Source: an uncultured Prevotella sp.
Lineage (GTDB): Bacteria; Bacteroidota; Bacteroidia; Bacteroidales; Bacteroidaceae
Direction of reading: 5' to 3'
Assembly: GCA_946623195.1 (NCBI GenBank)
Contig: CAMOQW010000033.1
Span: 1-18,612, forward strand
DNA length: 18,612 nt
Part shown: positions 1-6,382 of the stretch, piece after piece
Numbering within the stretch: the stretch's first letter is position 1
Layout of the letters: each line of letters starts with the position of its first letter
Translations under genes and position numbers: made by a program
Notes under the pieces: model-generated
Databases searched by the model: none
What the model was told of the DNA's origin: nothing
Seen by the model: only the letters and a program-made list of their open reading frames with translations

Positions 1-35
1 AAATTTGCATTTTCGCTCACTTATTCGTACCTTTG
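1..35 (+). promoter_or_regulatory. Upstream copy of the duplicated lptB promoter (P1)
   Basis: A Bacteroidota-type promoter: TTTG at 4-7, a 20-nt spacer and TACCTTTG at 28-35. The whole 35-bp block recurs without mismatch at 76-110. A transcript from here would start near 42 and carry a leader of roughly 75 nt before lptB. The -7 box overlaps an imperfect inverted repeat at 28-52 (outer arms TACC/GGTA, inner arms GACC/GGTC). The window starts at base 1 of the block, so further copies upstream cannot be excluded. Confidence 0.6.
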
Positions 36-75
36 ACCTTCGGTCTTAGGTACTCCCGTTCGGAAAATTGCAAAT

Positions 76-110
76 AAATTTGCATTTTCGCTCACTTATT
101 CGTACCTTTG
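76..110 (+). promoter_or_regulatory. Proximal lptB promoter (P2)
   Basis: TTTG at 79-82, a 20-nt spacer and TACCTTTG at 103-110 match the Bacteroidota housekeeping promoter exactly. The start point expected about 7 nt further on (near 117) lies almost on the ATG at 119, so this transcript would be nearly leaderless or would use the ATG at 131 or 137. The -33 box lies in a perfect inverted repeat, TGCAAAT-AA-ATTTGCA, at 69-84. Confidence 0.75.
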
Positions 111-118
111 CAAGCGAA

Positions 119-961
119 ATGGATGAAACAATGAACATGCAAGGACAGGCACAGGAGTCGGAACGACTGGTGCTGCGCACGGAAGGACTGGTGAAAATCT
201 ACGGCAAGCGCACGGTGGTGAACGACGTGTCGTTTGACGTCAAACAGGGTGAGATCGTGGGTCTGTTGGGACCCAATGGTGCCGGCAAGACCACCTCCTT
301 CTATATGACCACGGGACTGATAGTGCCCAACGGCGGACATATCTTTCTGGGCGACGAGGACGTGACCTCCTATCCCGTCTATAAACGAGCCCGTGCAGGT
401 ATCGGCTACCTGGCCCAGGAGGCCTCCGTATTCCGCAAGATGTCGGTGGAAGACAACATCATGTCGGTGCTGGAGATGACGAACAAGACGCGCCAGCAGC
501 GCGAGGAGAAGTTGGAGAGCCTGATCCGCGAGTTCCGCCTGCAGAAGGTGCGCAAGAACCTGGGCGACCGCCTGTCGGGTGGCGAGCGTCGCCGTACGGA
601 GATTGCCCGCTGTCTGGCCATCGAGCCCAAGTTCATCATGCTCGACGAACCCTTCGCCGGCGTCGACCCCATTGCCGTGGAGGACATCCAGCAGATTGTG
701 TGGCAGCTGAAATACCGCAACATCGGCATCCTGATTACCGACCATAACGTGCACGAGACGCTGAACATCACCGACCGTGCCTACCTGCTCTTCGAAGGGC
801 GCATCCTGTTCAAGGGGTCGCCCGAGGAACTGGCCGTCAACCCCATCGTGAAGGAGAAATACCTGGGCAGCAACTTCGTGCTGCAGAAGAAAGACTTCTC
901 GAAACTGGAGGAGGAGCGCCGCCGCAGGGAACAGGTGCTGTACGAGGCCGAACAACAGTAA
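119..961 (+). CDS. lptB: LptB, ATPase subunit of the LPS export ABC transporter
   Basis: A 280-residue ABC ATPase that in known systems pairs with LptF and LptG at the inner membrane and powers lipopolysaccharide extraction toward the LptA/C bridge. Visible motifs are Walker A GPNGAGKT (51-58), Q-loop Q100, signature LSGGERRR (152-159), Walker B IMLDEP with D176 and E177, and the switch histidine H209. The unbroken nucleotide-binding domain with LSGGERRR and the FAGVDP segment fits LptB rather than a generic importer. It is about 40 residues longer than E. coli LptB, with a short N-terminal extension and a charged C-terminal tail (about 255-280) rich in Glu and Arg. The frame is open upstream to a TTG at 68, but that lies upstream of the P2 promoter, so ATG 119 is preferred; 131 and 137 are alternatives. 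A pectate-lyase-like gene follows after 25 nt. Confidence 0.93.
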   Translation: MDETMNMQGQAQESERLVLRTEGLVKIYGKRTVVNDVSFDVKQGEIVGLLGPNGAGKTTSFYMTTGLIVPNGGHIFLGDEDVTSYPVYKRARAGIGYLAQEASVFRKMSVEDNIMSVLEMTNKTRQQREEKLESLIREFRLQKVRKNLGDRLSGGERRRTEIARCLAIEPKFIMLDEPFAGVDPIAVEDIQQIVWQLKYRNIGILITDHNVHETLNITDRAYLLFEGRILFKGSPEELAVNPIVKEKYLGSNFVLQKKDFSKLEEERRRREQVLYEAEQQ

Positions 962-986
962 CCCTGCAACAACAGAGAGTGGCGAT

Positions 987-2429
987 ATGAAGATACTGAG
1001 TACACTGTTGATAGCGCTGGCTGGCGTGCTGACCGTGCAGGGCCAGCCGCTGAAAGCCTTCCCCACGGCGGAGGGCTTTGGCAAGTATGCCTCCGGTGGC
1101 CGGGGCGGCCGGGTGGTGGAGGTCACCAACCTGAACGATTCCGGTCAGGGCTCCCTGCGGTGGGCACTGACGGAGGCCGGTCGCGAGAATGCCACCATCG
1201 TATTCCGCGTGACGGGTATCATCGACATCGGTCCCAACCCGCAGCGCAAGGGCGAGAACTCCATCCGCGCCAAACTGAAGAATGTCACCATTGCCGGACA
1301 GACGGCGCCCGGCGAGGGCATCCTGCTGCGTGGCGGCAAGCTGAACCTGGGCGGCTCCGAGAATGTCATCATCCGCAACATACGTGCCCGCTTGGGCACC
1401 AAGGGCGACCCCTCGAAGTCGAAGAAGGAGAACTTCATCGAGGGTGGGGCCATAGGCATCGAGAATGCCACCAACATCGTCATCGACCACTGCTGCTTCG
1501 GATGGAGCGGCGAGGAGAACGTCACCATGTACGACAACCACTACACCACGCTGCAATGGTGCATCATCCACGAAGGACTCTACGACGCAGGCCATAAGAA
1601 GGGTGTGCGCGGCTATGGCTGCCAGTGGGGCGGCTCGCCGGCTACCTTCCACCATAACCTGCTGGCCTGCAACGACAGCCGCAGCGCACGCATCAACGGG
1701 GCGACCAATCCACGGGGCGACAAGAATGTGTTTCTGGAATATCAGAATAATGTCAACTTCAACTGGGGCCGCCGCAATTCCTGCTATGGCGGCGAGAACG
1801 AGGCCGGCCCGGGCAGCAGTCATGAGTGCAACTTCGTGGGCAACTACTATAAGCCCGGTCCGGCACATCCTGACGACAATGTGTTCATCGAGCTCTCTGC
1901 CGCCCGCAAGGGCAAGACGCTGACCGGCCCCTCACAGTGGTATTTCGCCGACAACGTGATGGAGGGGAAGAAGGCCCGCAACAACTGGAAGCTGGTGAGC
2001 AACAAGACGGGCTTCTCTGTCGACGAGATGAAGCAGAAGGAACCTATCAGCAAACCCGGCTATACCAGATACCTCACCCCGGCGGAGTCGGCCAAGAGTG
2101 CCTATAACAGCGTGCTGGAGAAGGCCGGCACCATCCACCGCGATGCCGTGGAGCGGCGCATCGTCGAGGATGTCAGGAGCGGACAGCCCCGCTACAGTGG
2201 CCAGAGTGCCCATCGGCAGGGCATCATCGACGCGCCGGCCGATGTGGGCGGCTGGCCAGAATATGGCCGTGCACTGGCTGCCGTCGACAACGACCACGAT
2301 GGCATGGACGACTCGTGGGAGATGTTCCATAACCTCGACCCTACCGACCCGGCCGACCGCAACAAGGTCATCTCGCAGGAAGGCTACACCGCCCTCGAAG
2401 TCTATCTGAACAGTCTGATGGGGGAGTAG
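987..2429 (+). CDS. Secreted pectate-lyase-like protein (right-handed beta-helix, PL1-type)
   Basis: A 480-residue protein resembling family 1 polysaccharide lyases, which cleave pectate by beta-elimination. Residues 1-20 form a signal peptide without a lipobox cysteine, so it should be secreted to the periplasm or beyond. The N-terminal beta-helix entry (AFPTAEGFGKYASGGRGG, 25-42), the core IDHC segment (166-169) and HHNLLACNDSRSAR (222-235) match the PL1 layout; R232 and R235 sit where PL1 enzymes have R-x-P-R, with Ala in place of Pro. After IDHC the usual acidic motif reads WSGEEN, and the Asp normally upstream is replaced by GAIG, so the calcium site may be altered. Residues 434-442 (DNDHDGMDD) form a calcium-binding-type loop in a C-terminal tail. 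It starts 25 nt after lptB with no promoter seen. Substrate and activity are inferred from family only. Confidence 0.8.
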   Translation: MKILSTLLIALAGVLTVQGQPLKAFPTAEGFGKYASGGRGGRVVEVTNLNDSGQGSLRWALTEAGRENATIVFRVTGIIDIGPNPQRKGENSIRAKLKNVTIAGQTAPGEGILLRGGKLNLGGSENVIIRNIRARLGTKGDPSKSKKENFIEGGAIGIENATNIVIDHCCFGWSGEENVTMYDNHYTTLQWCIIHEGLYDAGHKKGVRGYGCQWGGSPATFHHNLLACNDSRSARINGATNPRGDKNVFLEYQNNVNFNWGRRNSCYGGENEAGPGSSHECNFVGNYYKPGPAHPDDNVFIELSAARKGKTLTGPSQWYFADNVMEGKKARNNWKLVSNKTGFSVDEMKQKEPISKPGYTRYLTPAESAKSAYNSVLEKAGTIHRDAVERRIVEDVRSGQPRYSGQSAHRQGIIDAPADVGGWPEYGRALAAVDNDHDGMDDSWEMFHNLDPTDPADRNKVISQEGYTALEVYLNSLMGE

Positions 2430-2473
2430 GGGCTCAGTCTTGCAGTGGGTTAGAACATACTCATAAGCATCAG

Positions 2474-2499
2474 GTCCGCCTTTTCAGGTGGGCTTTTTT
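2474..2499 (+). terminator. Intrinsic terminator after the pectate-lyase-like gene
   Basis: The stem GTCCGCC (2474-2480) pairs with GGTGGGC (2487-2493) with two G-U pairs around a 6-nt loop, followed by six T residues (2494-2499). It lies 45 nt after the stop codon and should end the lptB-lyase transcript. Confidence 0.8.
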
Positions 2500-2509
2500 C
2501 TTTGAGTCC

Positions 2510-2537
2510 GGAACACATTGATGCCTGGAACACATTG
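2510..2537. repeat. Two copies of GGAACACATTG
   Basis: Exact 11-bp copies at 2510-2520 and 2527-2537 separated by 6 bp. They differ by one base (TTG versus TCG at the end) from the three tandem copies at 2673-2705, so all five belong to one repeat type. Confidence 0.85.
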
Positions 2538-2595
2538 TTCTATTCCTATGCTGCTAGCGTTTGTTTTTTTTTAGACCCCCAATTTTTCCATTTTA

Positions 2596-2613
2596 ATCCG
2601 TTCCATCCGTTCC
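2596..2613. repeat. Tandem pair of ATCCGTTCC, inverted relative to the GGAACACAT repeats
   Basis: Two exact, abutting 9-bp units (2596-2604, 2605-2613). Their reverse complement GGAACGGAT resembles GGAACACAT, so in RNA they could pair (GGAAC with GTTCC) with the copies on either side. Confidence 0.7.
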
Positions 2614-2672
2614 AGAGTAAAAAGGTAGAATGTAAATATCTAATTAATAAAGAGTTACGGTGTGGTTATGGT

Positions 2673-2705
2673 GGAACACATCGGGAACACATCGGGAACA
2701 CATCG
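2673..2705. repeat. Three exact tandem copies of GGAACACATCG
   Basis: Perfect 11-bp tandem units at 2673-2683, 2684-2694 and 2695-2705, followed by TTC. They are related to the two GGAACACATTG copies at 2510-2537. The 11-bp period is close to one DNA helical turn, so any bound protein would see all units on one face. Confidence 0.9.
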
Positions 2706-2764
2706 TTCAACCGCCGTCAATTCGAAACATTACCGCTCCGCCCTCTCTGCCCCTCTCCCAGCGG

Positions 2765-2830
2765 GGTTACGGCTCACTCCGAGTGAGGTTACGGCTCACT
2801 CTTAGTGAGGTTACGGCTCACTCGCAGTGA
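2765..2830. repeat. Three-unit tandem 22-bp array, each unit with a small hairpin
   Basis: Units at 2765-2786, 2787-2808 and 2809-2830 share GGTTACGGCTCACT followed by a variable 3-nt loop (CCG, CTT, CGC) and AGTGA. Each unit holds a TCACT/AGTGA inverted repeat. Only the loop triplets differ, in the way of compensated hairpin repeats. The third unit is extended by GCCGTAACCTC (2831-2841), which makes it a long perfect hairpin. Confidence 0.9.
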
Positions 2831-2847
2831 GCCGTAACCTCGTTTTT
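2807..2847 (+). terminator. Very strong hairpin terminator at the end of the repeat array
   Basis: The arms 2807-2822 and 2826-2841 are perfectly complementary over 16 bp with a 3-nt loop (CGC), and TTTTT follows at 2843-2847. This is an unusually long perfect stem. It lies 370 nt downstream of an earlier terminator with no gene between, so it could insulate tig from read-through or end an unseen transcript. Confidence 0.85.
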
Positions 2848-2908
2848 CTTGACATTTCCGTTCTCCTGAGTCCTTTTCGTGTGAAATGAACTTAAAAAGC
2901 AGGAAAAA

Positions 2909-2940
2909 TTTGGTGATTCGGCTAAATGTTTGTACCTTTG
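2909..2940 (+). promoter_or_regulatory. tig promoter
   Basis: TTTG at 2909-2912, a 20-nt spacer and TACCTTTG at 2933-2940 give a consensus Bacteroidota promoter. Transcription should start near 2947, leaving an A/T-rich leader of about 40 nt before the tig ATG at 2987. Confidence 0.85.
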
Positions 2941-2986
2941 CACGCTCAAAACAGAATTATATAATATAAATAAGGTATAAGAAAAG

Positions 2987-4330
2987 ATGAATATCACATT
3001 TGAAGCTGCTGACAAGGTGAATGGCCTGATGACCATCACGGTGGAGAAAGAAGACTATCAGCAGGAGGTCGACAAGACTCTGAAAGACTATCGTAAGCGT
3101 GCTAACGTACCCGGATTCCGCCCCGGTCAGGCCCCTATGGGCATGATCAAGCGCCAGTTCGGCACCAGCGTCAAGGTTGACGTGGTTAACAAGCTGCTTG
3201 GCGAGAAACTGTATGGTTATGTGCGTGAGAACAAGATTCAGATGCTGGGCGAGCCCCTGCCTTGCGAGGACCAGGTGCCCCAGGATTTCGAGAAGGACGA
3301 GACGCTGACCTTTAAGTTCGATATTGCCGTGGCTCCCGAGTTTGAGGCCAAGTTGAGCGGCAAGGACAAGGTGGACTATTATAATATCACGGTCGACGAC
3401 AAGCTCATCGACCAGCAGGTGGACATGTATGCTTTGCGTGCCGGACAGTATGAGAAGGTAGAGGCTTACGATGCTGAGCAGCGCGACATGCTGAAAGGCG
3501 ACCTGCGCGAGGTGGACGGCACCATCGAGGTGGCCGACGCCGTGCTGATGCCCCAGTATATCAAGGTGGACGACCAGAAGAAGCTCTTCGACGGCAGCAA
3601 GCTGGGCGACGTCATCACCTGGAACCCCCGCAAGGCCTATCCCGAGAGCGATGTCGAGGTGTCGAGCCTGATGAAGATTGACAAGAGCCAGGTGGCCGAG
3701 CATACCGGCGACTTCACTTACCAGATTACCGAAATCAGCCGCTTCGTGAAGGCTGAGGTCAACCAGCAGCTGTTCGACCAGACTTTCGGCGAGGGTGCTG
3801 TGAAGGACGAGAAGGAGTTCCGCCAGAAGATTGCCGACCAGATTGGCCAGCAGCTGAAGACCGACTCCGACTATAAGTTCCTGCAGGACGTCCGTGCCTA
3901 CCTGGAGAAGAAGGTCGGCGACCTGGTGTTCCCCGAGGCCCTGCTGAAGCGCGTCATGCTGCAGAACAACAAGGACAAGGGTGCCGACTTCGTGGAGAAG
4001 AACTTCGAGGGCAGCATCAAGGAGCTGAAGTGGCACCTCATCAAGGAGCAGCTGGTGGAAGCCCAGGGCATCAAGGTGGACGACGACGACCTGAAGGGCA
4101 TCGCCAAGGAAGCTGCCCGCGCCCAGTTTGCCCAGTATGGCATGTCGAACGTTCCCGAAGAGTATCTGGACAACTACGCTCAGGAGATGCTGAAGAAGCG
4201 CGAGAATGTCGACGGACTCGTTGACCGCGCCGTCGACGTGAAGCTGACCGCTGCCCTGAAGGGTGTCGTGAAGCTGAACGAGAAGAGCATCTCGCTGGAG
4301 GACTTCCAGAAGATGCTGCAGGAGAAATAG
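2987..4330 (+). CDS. tig: Trigger factor, ribosome-associated chaperone
   Basis: A 447-residue trigger factor, which binds the ribosome exit and shields nascent chains in the cytoplasm. The N-terminal ribosome-binding domain carries the signature GFRPGQAP at 43-50. The C-terminal part (about 255-447) is the charged helical chaperone domain. The middle section (about 155-250), where E. coli trigger factor has an FKBP-type prolyl isomerase domain, shows no recognisable IPGFE-type active-site segment, so isomerase activity is doubtful. Length is close to the family norm (432 in E. coli). It has its own promoter (2909-2940) and terminator (4401-4434) and precedes clpP and clpX, the gene order common in bacteria. 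The start is the ATG after an A-rich stretch; no clear Shine-Dalgarno site is present, as is usual for this phylum. Confidence 0.93.
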   Translation: MNITFEAADKVNGLMTITVEKEDYQQEVDKTLKDYRKRANVPGFRPGQAPMGMIKRQFGTSVKVDVVNKLLGEKLYGYVRENKIQMLGEPLPCEDQVPQDFEKDETLTFKFDIAVAPEFEAKLSGKDKVDYYNITVDDKLIDQQVDMYALRAGQYEKVEAYDAEQRDMLKGDLREVDGTIEVADAVLMPQYIKVDDQKKLFDGSKLGDVITWNPRKAYPESDVEVSSLMKIDKSQVAEHTGDFTYQITEISRFVKAEVNQQLFDQTFGEGAVKDEKEFRQKIADQIGQQLKTDSDYKFLQDVRAYLEKKVGDLVFPEALLKRVMLQNNKDKGADFVEKNFEGSIKELKWHLIKEQLVEAQGIKVDDDDLKGIAKEAARAQFAQYGMSNVPEEYLDNYAQEMLKKRENVDGLVDRAVDVKLTAALKGVVKLNEKSISLEDFQKMLQEK

Positions 4331-4400
4331 GCTTCGGCGGCCTGACAAATATCAATAAGCAGAGCCCCAAAAGCCAATTTATAATTCTTTAACCAAAAAT

Positions 4401-4434
4401 AAAGTCGGAATGTGTTGGCGTTCCGACTTTTTTT
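4401..4434 (+). terminator. tig terminator, overlapping the clpP promoter
   Basis: AAAGTCGGAA (4401-4410) is perfectly complementary to TTCCGACTTT (4421-4430) around a 10-nt loop, with a run of T to 4434. The loop also contains the likely -33 element of the clpP promoter. Confidence 0.88.
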
Positions 4435-4444
4435 CGTAATTTTG
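4414..4444 (+). promoter_or_regulatory. Probable clpP-clpX promoter
   Basis: TAATTTTG at 4437-4444 matches the -7 consensus. GTTG at 4414-4417, 19 nt upstream, is a one-mismatch -33 box. The start point would fall near 4451, giving a leader of about 10 nt before the clpP ATG. The -33 box lies in the loop of the tig terminator. Confidence 0.6.
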
Positions 4445-4460
4445 TATTTACTTTGCAAGA

Positions 4461-5132
4461 ATGATTATGAACAACGACTTTAGGAAATATGCTACCAAGC
4501 ATCTCGGTATCAATGGCCTTGTGCTCGACGAAGTGATGAGCGCCCAGGCCCAGTATCTGAATCCCTACATCCTGGAGGAGCGTCAGCTGAACGTGACGCA
4601 GATGGATGTCTTCTCACGCCTGATGATGGACCGCATCATCTTTCTTGGCACGCAGATTGACGACTATACCGCCAACACGCTGCAGGCACAGCTGCTGTAT
4701 CTCGACTCCGTTGACTCCGGCAAGGACATCAGCATCTATCTGAACTCCCCGGGCGGCAGCGTGACGGCCGGTCTGGGCATCTACGACACCATGCAGTTTA
4801 TCTCCAGCGACGTGGCTACCATCTGTACGGGTATGGCTGCCTCGATGGCTGCCGTGCTGCTGGTGGCCGGCACGGAGGGTAAGCGCTCGGCACTGCCCCA
4901 CAGCCGCGTGATGATTCACCAGCCCTTAGGTGGCGTGCAGGGTCAGGCCAGCGACATTGAGATTGAGGCCAAGGAGATTATGAAGTTCAAGAAAGAGCTC
5001 TATACCATCATCTCGGAGCATTCGCACACGCCCTACGACAAGGTGTGGAACGACTCTGACCGCAATTACTGGATGACGGCAGAGGAGGCCAGGGAGTATG
5101 GCATGATAGACCAGGTGCTCAAGAAGAAGTAA
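4461..5132 (+). CDS. clpP: ClpP, ATP-dependent Clp protease proteolytic subunit
   Basis: A 223-residue serine peptidase that forms the barrel degrading substrates fed by ClpX in the cytoplasm. The nucleophile S128 lies in GMAAS (124-128) and the catalytic histidine is H153 in MIHQPLGG. Counting 49 residues on from the histidine, the spacing seen in E. coli ClpP, the third triad position is N202 (codon AAT at 5064-5066, in DSDRNYW) rather than Asp. D198 and D200 are close by but out of register. Other core segments (LNSPGGS at 95-101, EYGMID) are normal. Start ATG 4461 is used; ATG 4467 is an alternative, and the first residues may be a processed propeptide. ClpX follows after 19 nt, so the two are probably co-transcribed. 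Family assignment is firm; catalytic competence is less certain. Confidence 0.95.
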   Translation: MIMNNDFRKYATKHLGINGLVLDEVMSAQAQYLNPYILEERQLNVTQMDVFSRLMMDRIIFLGTQIDDYTANTLQAQLLYLDSVDSGKDISIYLNSPGGSVTAGLGIYDTMQFISSDVATICTGMAASMAAVLLVAGTEGKRSALPHSRVMIHQPLGGVQGQASDIEIEAKEIMKFKKELYTIISEHSHTPYDKVWNDSDRNYWMTAEEAREYGMIDQVLKKK

Positions 5133-5151
5133 GAGGAGAGAAGGAAAAGTA

Positions 5152-6369
5152 ATGGCAAGAAAACATTGTAATTTCTGCGGAAGGAGCGATAAGGACGTCA
5201 GGCTTCTGATAACAGGCTTGGAAGGCTGCATCTGTGAGGACTGCGCCGTGCAGGCCTACCAGGTGGCTACTGCCAACGGCTATGGCCCCGATGCCAAGAA
5301 GTCGACCGACGGCTTCAAGGTGAAGCGCGTGCCGAAGCCGAAGGAAATCAAAGACTATCTCGACCAGTATGTCATCGGCCAGGACGAGGCCAAGCGCTAT
5401 CTCTCGGTGTCGGTCTACAACCACTATAAGCGCTTGCAGCAGCCCGTTGACGACAACGGCGTGGAGATCGAGAAGTCGAACATCATCATGGTGGGCTCCA
5501 CGGGAACCGGAAAGACCCTCCTGGCGCGCACCATAGCCAAACTGCTGGATGTCCCGTTCACCATTGTCGACGCCACCGTGTTTACCGAGGCCGGCTATGT
5601 GGGCGAGGACGTGGAGAGCATCCTGACCCGTCTGCTCCAGGTGGCCGACTATAACGTGGAGGCCGCCCAGCGTGGCATCGTCTTCATCGACGAAATCGAC
5701 AAGATAGCCCGCAAGTCGGACAATCCCTCCATCACGCGTGACGTGAGCGGCGAGGGTGTGCAACAGGGGCTGCTGAAGCTGCTGGAGGGCACCGATGTCA
5801 ACGTGCCGCCAAAGGGCGGTCGCAAGCACCCTGACCAGGAGTATATCAAGGTTGACACCCGTAACATCCTGTTTATCTGCGGTGGTGCCTTCGACGGCAT
5901 TGAGCGCAAGATCGCCCAGCGCATGAATACCCATGTGGTGGGCTACAACTCGGTGCAGAACGTACGGAAGATCGACAAGGAGAACCTGATGCAGTATATT
6001 GCCCCCCAGGACCTGAAGTCGTTCGGACTGATACCCGAGATAATCGGTCGTCTGCCCGTGCTGACCTATCTGAATCCGCTGGACAAGGACGCGCTGACCA
6101 AGATACTGACAGAGCCCAAGAACTCCATCGTGAAGCAGTATAAGAAGCTGTTTGAGATGGACGGCATCCAGCTGTCGTTCACTCCCGATGCGCTGAAGCT
6201 GATTGTCGACAAGGCGGTAGAATACAAACTGGGTGCTCGCGGACTGCGCTCCATCGTGGAGAACATCATGATGGATGCAATGTTTGAGATACCTTCCAAA
6301 CGAGTAAAATCCTTTGAAGTGACGGCTGACTACGCACAGAAGCAAATCGACAAGTCGCACTTGCATTAA
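5152..6369 (+). CDS. clpX: ClpX, AAA+ unfoldase of the ClpXP protease
   Basis: A 405-residue AAA+ ATPase that unfolds proteins and threads them into ClpP. The N-terminal zinc-binding domain has C6, C9, C28 and C31. Walker A is GSTGTGKT (115-122, Ser where many family members have Pro), Walker B IVFIDE (176-181), and the sensor-2 motif GARGLR (361-366). The pore loop GYVG (148-151) and the RKH loop (224-226) are intact. The ClpP-docking IGF loop seems to read VGY (263-265). A purine-rich AGGAG at 5134-5138, 13 nt before the ATG, is a plausible ribosome binding site and supports this start. It sits 19 nt after clpP and 13 nt before recQ in one apparent operon. Confidence 0.96.
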   Translation: MARKHCNFCGRSDKDVRLLITGLEGCICEDCAVQAYQVATANGYGPDAKKSTDGFKVKRVPKPKEIKDYLDQYVIGQDEAKRYLSVSVYNHYKRLQQPVDDNGVEIEKSNIIMVGSTGTGKTLLARTIAKLLDVPFTIVDATVFTEAGYVGEDVESILTRLLQVADYNVEAAQRGIVFIDEIDKIARKSDNPSITRDVSGEGVQQGLLKLLEGTDVNVPPKGGRKHPDQEYIKVDTRNILFICGGAFDGIERKIAQRMNTHVVGYNSVQNVRKIDKENLMQYIAPQDLKSFGLIPEIIGRLPVLTYLNPLDKDALTKILTEPKNSIVKQYKKLFEMDGIQLSFTPDALKLIVDKAVEYKLGARGLRSIVENIMMDAMFEIPSKRVKSFEVTADYAQKQIDKSHLH

Positions 6370-6382
6370 AACCATAAGGCCT

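Larger units (their letters stand above)
1..110. repeat. Direct repeat of a 35-bp promoter block, period 75 bp
   Basis: Positions 1-35 and 76-110 are identical base for base, separated by 40 bp. The repeat covers exactly the promoter core, from just before the -33 box to the end of the -7 box. This suggests a local tandem duplication, or insertion of a mobile promoter-bearing block, rather than chance. Confidence 0.85.
2430..2986. other. Gene-free 557-bp region with repeats, two terminators and the tig promoter
   Basis: No convincing gene is present. In order it holds a terminator (2474-2499), two GGAACACATTG copies (2510-2537), a T-rich patch (2561-2572), a tandem ATCCGTTCC pair (2596-2613), an A/T-rich stretch (about 2615-2655), three tandem GGAACACATCG copies (2673-2705), a pyrimidine-rich patch (about 2733-2760), a three-unit 22-bp array (2765-2830), a strong hairpin terminator (2807-2847), the tig promoter (2909-2940) and an A/T-rich 5' leader. 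The open frame at 2502-2786 lacks an ATG and runs through the repeats, so it is not called a gene. Confidence 0.75.

Noticed and set aside
1..110. Insertion-sequence end or attachment site
   Set aside because: The repeat covers promoter boxes precisely, there is no transposase or integrase nearby, and no target-site duplication can be seen.
68..118. Upstream extension of lptB to a TTG codon at 68
   Set aside because: The extension runs through the P2 promoter and encodes residues with no likeness to LptB; ATG 119 or later is more plausible.
2534..2563. Promoter for a small RNA between the two terminators
   Set aside because: The -7 candidate has three bases between TA and TTTG and the spacer is only 17 nt, so the match is too poor.
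2502..2786. Open frame of 94 codons in the gene-free region
   Set aside because: It begins with TTG, has no ATG at a sensible place, starts right at the terminator and translates simple repeats.
2510..2830. CRISPR array
   Set aside because: The repeats are 9-22 bp and directly abutting or nearly so, without unique spacers of 25-40 bp, and no cas gene is near.
2957..4348. 463-codon minus-strand frame opposite tig
   Set aside because: Antisense shadow of trigger factor, with the same Leu/His/Val-rich composition as other shadows and no promoter at its 5' end.
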